From: Rickettsiales bacterium
GTDB taxonomy: Bacteria > Pseudomonadota > Alphaproteobacteria > Rickettsiales > Anaplasmataceae
Length of the DNA: 15,462 bases
Assembly (NCBI GenBank): GCA_031266615.1
Contig: JAISAR010000049.1
Coordinates: 1-15,462, forward strand
Direction of reading: 5' to 3'
Below, piece after piece: positions 5,845 through 13,099 of this stretch. Within the stretch, counting starts at the first letter, position 1. Each line of letters starts with the position of its first letter. The position numbers and the translations under genes were made by a program. Below the pieces are notes generated by a model. It was given only the letters and a program-made list of their open reading frames with translations, searched no databases and was not told where the DNA came from.

Positions 5845-8800
5845 ATGTCTAATTATATATCAAAACAAAATAATGGAACTAGGGTTATAAAAGACGAATT
5901 GCAGACAACAGGTAGGGTTAGAGTAAAAGATGATCAATCTGTTGAAAGTGTAAAGATCACAAATGATCATGCTTTTTACAAACTAATTTGCGAAAAACAA
6001 GCTCACGATGATTTTTCAGTAAAGCAGTTTGATTTGCTATACTACGAAATCTCTGAGAAGATGATGAAAAAACCTTTTACTATTAAGGAAATAAATGACT
6101 TCTGTAAGAAAGAGGATATTCCTTTGTTCACGGTAGATGAGTTACTTACTCTCGTGCCAAAGAACGACATAAAACATTATGTAAATTACGAAACAAATTC
6201 AGTAAGAAATCATGATCACGGGTATATGGCTGGTCAGATTGGTATTAAAACTTCATATATAAACGCGGATTCGATTGATCATCAGGATTATCAAAATTAT
6301 ATTGTAGATTCAGATGCGTATTATAAATTCATACACAAAAAGATGGGGGAAGGAACTATAAGAAACGATGCTCTTAAAAAGCTCGATAAATCAGGTAAAG
6401 AGAAAGTGAGAAAAGACTTAGAGACTGATCCAGGTATATACGATCAGGAGCTCAAAGACTGGTTGAAAGCTAATCCAGAGGGAGATCTTAGGGAATGGCT
6501 TAGTGATCCGGCAAATAAGGGATATACAAATGTGGAATATAATGTATTATACGAGAAAATCTCTGAAGAACTTGTGCATACTAGTATGAATATCGATCAA
6601 ATTAGGGAGATATATAATAAGTATGGTATAACACCTCCAACAGAAAGTGAATTCGAAGGGCTAAAAAAAGTACAGGAAAAAACAAGATCCAGTGAATATT
6701 ATGAGCAAGAAACAGGTTTAACATTTCAAGGTAGGATAAATCTAAACGTTGCAGATGGTAATGCTGAAAATGAGTTTAATCTAAACATTGATCTATTTCA
6801 GGACAAAATTTTTGAGAATGTTGACCAAGACGGAGACAGTATTATCAATAATGAAGATCTTCTAAAATCATTAGAAGATACTGTAAAAACATTCAATGAA
6901 GTTTTTGGAATGAAAAAAGATAACAATCCGCTTCTGGCACATGGGAACGTTGCTAACTTTAGATTGTTCTTGTTTGAAGATAGGGAAAGCTACCAAGAAT
7001 ATTTCAAGGAAAGCTACCAGAAAGCTTCAAATGAAAGCTACCAAAAAGCTTTAAATGAAAGTTATCAAAAATATTTATGGGAAATCAGAAAAAAAGATTT
7101 AGATGAAATCAATCAAAAGGATTTAGATGAAATCTATGAGGAATATTTAGATGAAATCAACCACAAAGATTTAAAGGAAATCAACCATAAAGATTTAAAG
7201 GAAATCTATGAAAAATATTTAAATAAGGTCTATGAAAAATATCCAGAAGGGCTAAAGGAAATCCATGAAAAATATTTAAAGGAAAGCTTCCAAGAATATT
7301 CAAAGTTAATCTACACACAATATTTAAGGAAAGACTACGACAAATATTTAGATAAAATCAAACAAGAAGGCTTAACGAAAAGTGAAAAAGAAAGTTTAGA
7401 GGAAAGCTATGCAGAATATTTAAGGAAAATCGACCAAAAAGATTTGGAGGCAAGAGGCCAAAAAGATTTAAAGGAAATCCACGAAGAATGTTTAAAGGAA
7501 ATTAGTCAGAAACGTTTTAGCGAAGAAACACATTTACAGGAAATCTTCGAAAAATATTTAGGGGAGAGCTACCAAAAATATTCAAAAGAAGTTGACCAAA
7601 AAGGCTTAGATGCAATCTATGGAGAACATTTTAATGGCTTTTACATACCAGGTGGTGGTATGGCAGGATCTTCTGACAATAACTATATCAGCAATATGTA
7701 TTCTCACGCTGAAAACGCTAAGAATGATTTTAACGGTGATAAGAAAGAAAATCATAAGGATTACAACTACGTCATAAAACACGAGTTTGTCCATGCGTTA
7801 ACGTTCTATCTAACTTCTAAGTTGGGTCTGAGCAAAGTTTTGATGGAAGGGCTAGCAGAATATATAACACTCTTAACAGAAGGAAAAACGTCAGCTGATT
7901 TTGCAAAACTTGTTGGCGAGGAATACAAGACACAAACCTTAGATGAGATAATTAAAGCTACTTATAAGACGGGAGATCATGCTCCTTATGAAACAGGTGC
8001 AGCAGTTATTGCATATATTGAAGAAACTTATCCAAATTTTATTGATAATTTGCTTTATGCAGCAACCGAAGATAGGAAAACTCTGAATGGTCGTTTTTAC
8101 TTCAAGGAAATGATGCAAAAGATCTACCAAAGCGAAGCAGAAAAAATCCAAAAAGGAGAAGGGTTTTCTAATTGGGTAAAAACCCATTCAAGCACGAAAG
8201 ATAGCACTACTGAGTCTAACCATGCTCAATCTGAGCAACAAGCAATGGATAGCGAAGAAGATGTGATGCAGCCTGACAGTTCAAAAGAGCAAGTCAATGC
8301 AGGTAAAAGTGAAACTAAGACAGAAGTTGATAAGTCACACATGAGCCATAGTACTACTGATGTTGTTGCTCAAGCTGCTGAAGGAAGTACTGCATCAAAC
8401 GACAATGATGAAATGCAATCTGATCAGCCACAAAGTCCAACGAGGGTAAAAAGGTCAGCTTCACCAGAAGGAGAGCAGGAACAAGTAGTGTTAAAAGACA
8501 CAATCTTGAAAATAGAAAAGAGCTATGATCGAGATTCAGAAGGGAAACACAAAGCAAACGTGACCATAGATTACTATGATATAAAAGACTTGTATGACAA
8601 GGCAGAAGGCACGGAAAAGCAACCTGTGTTAAAGTTTTGGCATAAATTGGCTGAATCGGGATATAAGGTTGGTGCTTTGCCGGAGGACAAGTATTACTTT
8701 CAAGATGGCAAATTCGTGATTCACGATAGCGATACGAAGAAACTCATAGCGTTGCCTGAAGATAAGGTGTCCATCAAGATAATGAAAGATGGCGATCATT

Positions 8801-9036
8801 ATGACTTAGCTATATCTAAGGAGGACAAGGTAATAAGTAGTATTACAAAAATAGATAACTTAAACTATGAGTTGCTGTCAGACACAAGTGGTGTCAGTTT
8901 AGAAACGCAAGATAGCGTTTCATTTTCAGATCAACATAATGAATATAATGTTTATCTAGAGAATGGTTTAGGAGAAATATTTAACTGTGCAAGCGATTAC
9001 GCTTACCACGATCATAACTCGTTTAACGTGGGTTAA
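5845..9036 (+). CDS. Large collagenase-like (M9-like) zinc metalloprotease with octapeptide repeat array
   Basis: A probable gluzincin metallopeptidase of 1063 residues. HEFVH at 646-650 gives the zinc histidines and general-base glutamate. EGLAEY at 668-673 supplies the third ligand (Glu668 or Glu672), and YETGAAVIAYIEE (about 713-725) matches the helix after the active site in M9 collagenases. In order: no signal peptide, a module repeated at 63-106 and 233-276, an EF-hand-like DQDGDSIINNED (327-338), strand FRLFLFEDRESY (372-383), a 217-residue octapeptide array (381-597), GFYIPGGGMAGSSDN (about 598-612), the active site, a Ser/Glu-rich linker (about 785-865), RVKR|S (867-871), and a C-terminal domain of predicted strands. 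I start at ATG 5845, not the in-frame ATG 5833, because GGAGG (5835-5839) overlaps the earlier codon and is correctly spaced for 5845. Likely secreted to the host by a non-Sec route, which is inference; substrate unknown. Confidence 0.82.
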   Translation: MSNYISKQNNGTRVIKDELQTTGRVRVKDDQSVESVKITNDHAFYKLICEKQAHDDFSVKQFDLLYYEISEKMMKKPFTIKEINDFCKKEDIPLFTVDELLTLVPKNDIKHYVNYETNSVRNHDHGYMAGQIGIKTSYINADSIDHQDYQNYIVDSDAYYKFIHKKMGEGTIRNDALKKLDKSGKEKVRKDLETDPGIYDQELKDWLKANPEGDLREWLSDPANKGYTNVEYNVLYEKISEELVHTSMNIDQIREIYNKYGITPPTESEFEGLKKVQEKTRSSEYYEQETGLTFQGRINLNVADGNAENEFNLNIDLFQDKIFENVDQDGDSIINNEDLLKSLEDTVKTFNEVFGMKKDNNPLLAHGNVANFRLFLFEDRESYQEYFKESYQKASNESYQKALNESYQKYLWEIRKKDLDEINQKDLDEIYEEYLDEINHKDLKEINHKDLKEIYEKYLNKVYEKYPEGLKEIHEKYLKESFQEYSKLIYTQYLRKDYDKYLDKIKQEGLTKSEKESLEESYAEYLRKIDQKDLEARGQKDLKEIHEECLKEISQKRFSEETHLQEIFEKYLGESYQKYSKEVDQKGLDAIYGEHFNGFYIPGGGMAGSSDNNYISNMYSHAENAKNDFNGDKKENHKDYNYVIKHEFVHALTFYLTSKLGLSKVLMEGLAEYITLLTEGKTSADFAKLVGEEYKTQTLDEIIKATYKTGDHAPYETGAAVIAYIEETYPNFIDNLLYAATEDRKTLNGRFYFKEMMQKIYQSEAEKIQKGEGFSNWVKTHSSTKDSTTESNHAQSEQQAMDSEEDVMQPDSSKEQVNAGKSETKTEVDKSHMSHSTTDVVAQAAEGSTASNDNDEMQSDQPQSPTRVKRSASPEGEQEQVVLKDTILKIEKSYDRDSEGKHKANVTIDYYDIKDLYDKAEGTEKQPVLKFWHKLAESGYKVGALPEDKYYFQDGKFVIHDSDTKKLIALPEDKVSIKIMKDGDHYDLAISKEDKVISSITKIDNLNYELLSDTSGVSLETQDSVSFSDQHNEYNVYLENGLGEIFNCASDYAYHDHNSFNVG
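6985..7635 (+). repeat. Coding tandem repeat: 27 octapeptide (24-bp) units
   Basis: The array encodes residues 381-597 of the metalloprotease. The consensus unit is E-[I/S]-[Y/N]-[Q/E/H]-K-[Y/D]-L-[K/D]. I count 27 units: 25 of eight residues, one of 11 (KVYEKYPEGLK) and one of 6 (EETHLQ). The first four units (ESYQEYFK, ESYQKASN, ESYQKALN, ESYQKYLW) are close copies, and units 8 and 9 (EINHKDLK) are identical in protein and nearly identical in DNA. The predicted structure is almost all helix, highly charged. An octad is not the heptad of a standard coiled coil. Confidence 0.9.
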
Positions 9037-9037
9037 T

Positions 9038-9080
9038 ACACATAAAGGGCTGCTGTTTTAATGCAGCAGCCCTCATGTGT
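9038..9080. terminator. Long bidirectional stem-loop between convergent genes
   Basis: AGGGCTGCTG (9046-9055) pairs perfectly with CAGCAGCCCT (9064-9073) around an 8-nt loop. The flanking ACACAT (9038-9043) pairs with ATGTGT (9075-9080) across a small internal bulge. The stem starts one base after the metalloprotease stop and lies about 30 bp from the stop of convergent pyrB, so it can end both transcripts. There is no strong T-tract. Confidence 0.65.
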
Positions 9081-9112
9081 GTGAGGTTATTATACTAAAC
9101 CAGGTATCAGCT

Positions 9113-10027
9113 TTACAGGATTACACACTTTTTTGATATTAGCAAATAATGTAGCACTGCCTTGCGTATTGCCAATCCGAATTCTACCTGCTGTAAAATA
9201 ACACAATCTGCTATATCACTGCTGATCTCAATCCCTCTGTTTATTGGCCCTGGATGCATAACAATCGCACTTGGTTTTGCATATGATAACTTTCGTGAAT
9301 CAAGCCCATATAAATGGAAATATTCTTTCTCTGAAGGAATAAAACAACTATTATTCATGCGCTCTCTCTGCAACCTCAAAAGCATAACTACATCGGCATC
9401 CTTTATACCTTCAATTAGCGAATAATGAACTGAATCTACTTCAGGAAAATGTCTACAAATCAAAGTTGGTGGTGCAACCAAGCATATTTTTGCTCCAAAC
9501 ATTTTTAGTAATCTTATATTCGATCTTGCAACTCTACTGTGCAAAATATCTCCGCATATTACAATTTTGAGATCCTCTATTTGCTTTTCATGACTACTGA
9601 TTACAAAATAGTCCGCAAGGGCCTGAGTTGGATGTTCACTGCTTCCATCACCTGCATTGATTAGTGAGCAGCTAACATGCTCAGTTAGCATATTTAAAAT
9701 ACCGCTGTTTTTTTGTCTGATTACTATATAGTCAGGATTCATTGCATTTAACGTTTTTACCATATCTTTCAAATTTTCTCCTTTATTAATAGAAGAAGAT
9801 TTTATCGGCAGAGTTACAACATTTGCTCCAAGACTTTTTGCCGCGATTTCAAAAGAGGCAAGCGTACGCGTTGAATCTTCAAAAAACAGATTTATTACCG
9901 TCTTGTTTTCTAAGATATGCCCATTTGCAGCTTCACTTTTCAGGTATTGACCAGCTAACTTAATTATATTTTCTACATCGTTGATTGTGAGGTCCTGTAT
10001 ACTTAGCAGATTCTTTCTATTGCTCAT
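9113..10027 (-). CDS. pyrB: Aspartate carbamoyltransferase, catalytic subunit
   Basis: This enzyme condenses carbamoyl phosphate with L-aspartate to carbamoyl aspartate, the first committed step of de novo pyrimidine synthesis. The 304-residue product is of normal family length. It has the carbamoyl-phosphate loop FFEDSTRT (48-55), the NKGENLKD loop with its active-site lysine (81-88), HPTQAL (132-137), HSRVARSN (163-170), an aspartate-domain LLRLQRERM (216-224) and HPGPINRG (258-265). Aspartate specificity rather than ornithine is supported by the LQRERM and PGPINRG motifs. The gene stands alone with no pyrI beside it, as usual for scattered pyr genes in Rickettsiales. The chosen ATG gives the normal N-terminus but has a poor Shine-Dalgarno; a perfect one lies about 40 nt upstream. 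Confidence 0.95.
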   Translation of the reverse strand: MSNRKNLLSIQDLTINDVENIIKLAGQYLKSEAANGHILENKTVINLFFEDSTRTLASFEIAAKSLGANVVTLPIKSSSINKGENLKDMVKTLNAMNPDYIVIRQKNSGILNMLTEHVSCSLINAGDGSSEHPTQALADYFVISSHEKQIEDLKIVICGDILHSRVARSNIRLLKMFGAKICLVAPPTLICRHFPEVDSVHYSLIEGIKDADVVMLLRLQRERMNNSCFIPSEKEYFHLYGLDSRKLSYAKPSAIVMHPGPINRGIEISSDIADCVILQQVEFGLAIRKAVLHYLLISKKCVIL

Positions 10028-10051
10028 AGTTTCTTTTTATTGTACAATTGC

Positions 10052-10074
10052 CATTTACCCCATTCTACCTCCTT
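10052..10074 (-). promoter_or_regulatory. Orphan strong Shine-Dalgarno with mini-ORFs upstream of pyrB
   Basis: On the minus strand a perfect AAGGAGGT (10074-10067) is followed 3 nt later by ATG GGG TAA. That stop overlaps a second ATG (10054) encoding only Met-Ala-Ile-Val-Gln before TAA. The second mini-ORF is in the pyrB frame, 27 nt before the pyrB ATG. This may be a translated leader or the remains of an earlier pyrB start. Confidence 0.4.
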
Positions 10075-10161
10075 ATTACCTTTTTTCAATAAGTCCCCTC
10101 CATGACAATTATTTTAGCTAAACCTAAATAGGCATTGCATTAAAACAAAAACTGGTATTAA

Positions 10162-10189
10162 TTGATAATTAGTACTCTGGTTTTATTAT
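10162..10189 (+). promoter_or_regulatory. Sigma70-like promoter for the 218-aa membrane protein gene
   Basis: TTGATA (10162-10167) and TATTAT (10184-10189) are separated by 16 bp. Each matches five of six consensus bases. Transcription would start near 10196, giving a leader of about 25 nt before the ATG at 10222. The rest of the intergenic region 10075-10161 shows nothing I can name. Confidence 0.5.
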
Positions 10190-10221
10190 GGTTAGTATGT
10201 TAATGATAAGTGGGGTTGGAA

Positions 10222-10878
10222 ATGGTTGCGGAAACTGAAAAGAAAGATGAGAAAATTAGCCTGGGAAGCAAAATACTAGATTACGTGCCGTGGAGAACGG
10301 CACTCACAGTTGCTGCTTTTGCTATTCCAGTTGTTGGTCCTGTTGCTGGTACAGTTGTTGGAACTTTAGCATATGGTAATTATAGGAAGAATAATAAAAT
10401 TGAAGATGAAGAAAGCAGCAAAGAGAATGCAAAGCCAGGTCGTTTAGAGAAACTCTTATCTAAAGCTGGCACTATTGTGATAAGAATTAGTACTATTGCA
10501 ATTGGTTTTCTGCTTGGAGGACCAATTGGTGGTATAATTGCTATAGGCCTTATGGTTGTTGATGGGATATCAGGTGGTAAGCTCATTCAAGGGGCAGAAA
10601 AGATACTAGATGCAAGTTATGACGTACTGAGTGCTGCGGGAAAAGGCATATTAGACGCAGGAAAATGGGCAGTAGATAAGATGAAAAGCTCTGGGAAAGA
10701 AGTTGAAAAAGAAGGCAAGCCAACACATAGCTTTGACAATCTTGCCTACTTTCCTGAGGTGAATGATGGAAAGGAAGTTGATAGTGAAAAACAGTTAGTT
10801 CAGGGTGATAAAGTCAAAGCTGAGTTGCAAAGAAGAGAAAACTCAGCAAACCAAGAGAAAAGTGGTAGAACTCATTAG
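10222..10878 (+). CDS. Hypothetical glycine-rich two-helix membrane protein
   Basis: I do not recognise a family. The 218-residue product has two hydrophobic, glycine-rich segments, about 26-51 (IPVVGPVAGTVVGTLAYG) and about 82-115 (FLLGGPIGGIIAIGL), joined by a charged linker. The small-residue spacing resembles glycine-zipper helices. An amphipathic stretch (about 120-155) and a charged, probably disordered tail follow. The frame opens at GTG 10210, but I prefer ATG 10222, which has a G-rich AAGTGGGG about 6 nt upstream and sits behind a fitting promoter. No signal peptide precedes the first helix. It could be a plain inner-membrane protein, a holin-like or pore-like protein, or a secreted membrane-inserting protein; the sequence alone does not decide. 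Confidence 0.7.
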   Translation: MVAETEKKDEKISLGSKILDYVPWRTALTVAAFAIPVVGPVAGTVVGTLAYGNYRKNNKIEDEESSKENAKPGRLEKLLSKAGTIVIRISTIAIGFLLGGPIGGIIAIGLMVVDGISGGKLIQGAEKILDASYDVLSAAGKGILDAGKWAVDKMKSSGKEVEKEGKPTHSFDNLAYFPEVNDGKEVDSEKQLVQGDKVKAELQRRENSANQEKSGRTH

Positions 10879-10892
10879 CATAAATCTTTCAC

Positions 10893-10914
10893 CCCAGCGT
10901 TACCAAGCGCTGGG
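10893..10914. terminator. Short GC-rich stem-loop between convergent genes
   Basis: CCCAGCG (10893-10899) pairs with CGCTGGG (10908-10914) around a loop of about 8 nt. It lies 14 nt past the stop of the 218-aa gene and 2 nt past the stop of the convergent iron-binding protein gene, so it can serve both. T-runs are weak on both sides. Confidence 0.5.
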
Positions 10915-10916
10915 CA

Positions 10917-11948
10917 TTACTTCCATTTACACTCGTCAGCTATCATAACAGCTTCGAGCAGGTGTTCTTCAAGTTTGCTGAGGGACAAGTCACTTTGTGG
11001 GTAATTCCCCCAAGATTTTAATATGTCAGAAGTTTCGACACCTTCAACAATAGGATATTCCTGATTTTTTTTAGCATATAGTTCTTGAGCTTGCTTGCTT
11101 ACTAAAAATTCCAGCAAAGTTATAGCATTTTTTCTGTTTTTTGCGTTTTTTGTTACCGCTGCACCACTAATATTCACCATTACGCCATTATCATTTTGAT
11201 TAGGGAAGAAAACCCCTAGCTTGTTTATAATATTCCTTTTATTTCCATGCCCCGACGAAAGAATCCTTGAAAAATAATAGCTGTTTACTATTGCAACATC
11301 TCCTTCACCAGCAGCTACAGCGTGAATTTGGTCAGTATCACCACCACTTGGTTTTCTTGCCATATTGCTCACAATTCCACAGACCCATTCTTTTGCCTTT
11401 TCAAAACCTTCGTTTGCAATCATAAAAGCAATCAATGATCGATTATATGGACTCGTAGAAGAGCGTACTAATATTTTTCCTTTCCACTTTTCATTTGCTA
11501 AATCTTCATAAGTACTTAAATCTTTAGGATCTACTGATTCTTTATTATAAACCAATATTCTAGTTCTTTTTGTTAGGCCAAACCAATAATCTTCATTATC
11601 TCTAAATTTTGCAGGTATAGCATTTTTTAAAACCTCTGAGTCTACTTGGGACAGAAGGTCTCTTTTTTTTGCTAAAATCAAATTCACTGCATCTGCAGTC
11701 AAAAATAAGTCAGCTTCACCACCATTTTCCATGCGTGAGAGCAGCTGAGAATAATCATCAATAATATAACGTACCTTGATGCCCGTGTTTCTTGTGAATT
11801 CGTCAAATAAAGTACGTACTAATTCCTCCTTGCGTGATGAATAAACATTCACCACTTGTGAATTGTCAGTTTCGCTGTTCTTGTACAAATAAGTAACGAC
11901 TATTAATACAACTGCTATTAGAAATGTGAATATTAAAGCTCTTTTCAT
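10917..11948 (-). CDS. Ferric-iron ABC transporter, periplasmic binding protein (FbpA-like)
   Basis: An extracytoplasmic solute-binding protein of the FbpA/AfuA type that captures Fe(III) in the periplasm and hands it to an inner-membrane ABC permease. The 343-residue product has an N-terminal hydrophobic segment (about 4-21) that acts as a signal peptide or uncleaved anchor; no lipobox cysteine is visible. NVYSSRK (34-40) is the typical first strand. EADLFLTADA (78-87) and the domain-crossover region around YNRSLIAFMIANEG (168-181) fit the family. The tyrosine pair at 224-225 (NSYYFSRI) corresponds to the iron-ligand tyrosines of FbpA. No permease or ATPase gene lies next to it, so partners must be encoded elsewhere. 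The symbol is left blank because related anion-binding proteins share this fold. Confidence 0.85.
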   Translation of the reverse strand: MKRALIFTFLIAVVLIVVTYLYKNSETDNSQVVNVYSSRKEELVRTLFDEFTRNTGIKVRYIIDDYSQLLSRMENGGEADLFLTADAVNLILAKKRDLLSQVDSEVLKNAIPAKFRDNEDYWFGLTKRTRILVYNKESVDPKDLSTYEDLANEKWKGKILVRSSTSPYNRSLIAFMIANEGFEKAKEWVCGIVSNMARKPSGGDTDQIHAVAAGEGDVAIVNSYYFSRILSSGHGNKRNIINKLGVFFPNQNDNGVMVNISGAAVTKNAKNRKNAITLLEFLVSKQAQELYAKKNQEYPIVEGVETSDILKSWGNYPQSDLSLSKLEEHLLEAVMIADECKWK

Positions 11949-12043
11949 ATTGAATAGAATAATTTCTCTTAGTTAGAAATATCCAAATAGCAAGGTTTTG
12001 GCAAGTGTAAAATTCGTCTAATTCATCTTTATATCGCACATTT

Positions 12044-13006
12044 TTATAGTGCCAAAACAGTTGTTTTCTTTCCCTCGCCAGAGTCATTATAATGCCTAAC
12101 AACAACGGTCTCTATTTCTGTACTTATTTCTTTACATTTGCCTTTTACTTCTTCGAGATATCGATTATTTCTTTCTTTGATATCATCTTTTACAAGTATA
12201 TCGAATTTTAGTGGTTCTATGTGTGTTTTCTTATTATGATAGTACGCAAGTATGAACACTAGGGATGCTGCAAGTACAGTCAAAACTGCAGCAACTGTGA
12301 TTAGTTCTCTATTATGGGCATTGGAAAAAAATTTGGAGATTGTGAGTTCTTCTTTTTCGCTACTGAAGCTAAAAAACTTAATAAACCCTTCTGATCCTAG
12401 TTGTAAGTACTTAGCAAGTGGATATATAGAACCAACAGTTATAAACGAGGAGAGGCAAATGTTGAACCATGCTCTTTCCTTTACTAATTTTAGCTTTTTA
12501 TAGGTAAAGTTAGGGATTTCTCTATGCCCTGCATAACTCTTATTTTTAAATTTTATTAGATCATTGTTCTTTTTATATATTGTAATATCATGAACCAAAT
12601 TATTATTGCTCACCACATTGCCTAAGTCATCAAGACTACTCACAGCTGGCGATTCAGTATTTCTATAATTATATATAAAAGCACACAAACTTATAACAGC
12701 TAATCCAGAAGATATGGTTATTAGTGGCCATATTTGAAAGCTTTTTATATAATCTATAAAATTTATTGTCTCTTTTAAATATAGCAAACGATATAAACAT
12801 GAAGAAGATAGATATGCTGTAATGAGAAAAGAACTTGTTGCAGGAAGTACAAAACTCTTCTGCTGCATGGCATATTTTGCTCTTGGCCAAATTCTGTTTG
12901 TTTTCTTTTGTGAATCGATTAAGGAAGCCTCTGAATCTATGTTACTATTAGTATCATCACTGTTTTGCGAAATGCTTGTTCTAGGTGCTGGTGTTGGTCC
13001 TAACAT
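12044..13006 (-). CDS. Hypothetical four-helix membrane protein with internal duplication
   Basis: I recognise no family. The 320-residue product has a polar N-terminus (1-45) and four predicted transmembrane helices at about 52-76, 92-113, 180-201 and 234-256, with a charged C-terminal tail (about 258-320). The second and fourth helices begin alike (ITISSGLAVISL, ITVAAVLTVLAA) and are followed by similar NYRNTESP and NKKTHIEP turns, suggesting a repeated two-helix unit. An even helix number and polar ends favour both termini on one side, probably the cytoplasm. GGAG about 7 nt before the ATG supports the start. It reads in the same direction as the iron-binding protein gene 95 bp downstream, but nothing ties it to iron uptake. 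Confidence 0.7.
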   Translation of the reverse strand: MLGPTPAPRTSISQNSDDTNSNIDSEASLIDSQKKTNRIWPRAKYAMQQKSFVLPATSSFLITAYLSSSCLYRLLYLKETINFIDYIKSFQIWPLITISSGLAVISLCAFIYNYRNTESPAVSSLDDLGNVVSNNNLVHDITIYKKNNDLIKFKNKSYAGHREIPNFTYKKLKLVKERAWFNICLSSFITVGSIYPLAKYLQLGSEGFIKFFSFSSEKEELTISKFFSNAHNRELITVAAVLTVLAASLVFILAYYHNKKTHIEPLKFDILVKDDIKERNNRYLEEVKGKCKEISTEIETVVVRHYNDSGEGKKTTVLAL

Positions 13007-13099
13007 ACTACTCTCCGAAATTAATTACCAATGCTATGTTGATTACACTATAGTTATTAAGATGTAGTGAATACCGAATTAAGAATAAATATGAAAAAT

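Noticed and set aside
6985..7635. CRISPR array
   Set aside because: The repeats are contiguous 24-bp coding units in one long reading frame with no spacers.
11866..12105. 79-codon minus-strand frame overlapping the start of the iron-binding protein gene and the end of the 320-aa gene
   Set aside because: It overlaps two better-supported genes in another frame, and its product shows no recognisable pattern.
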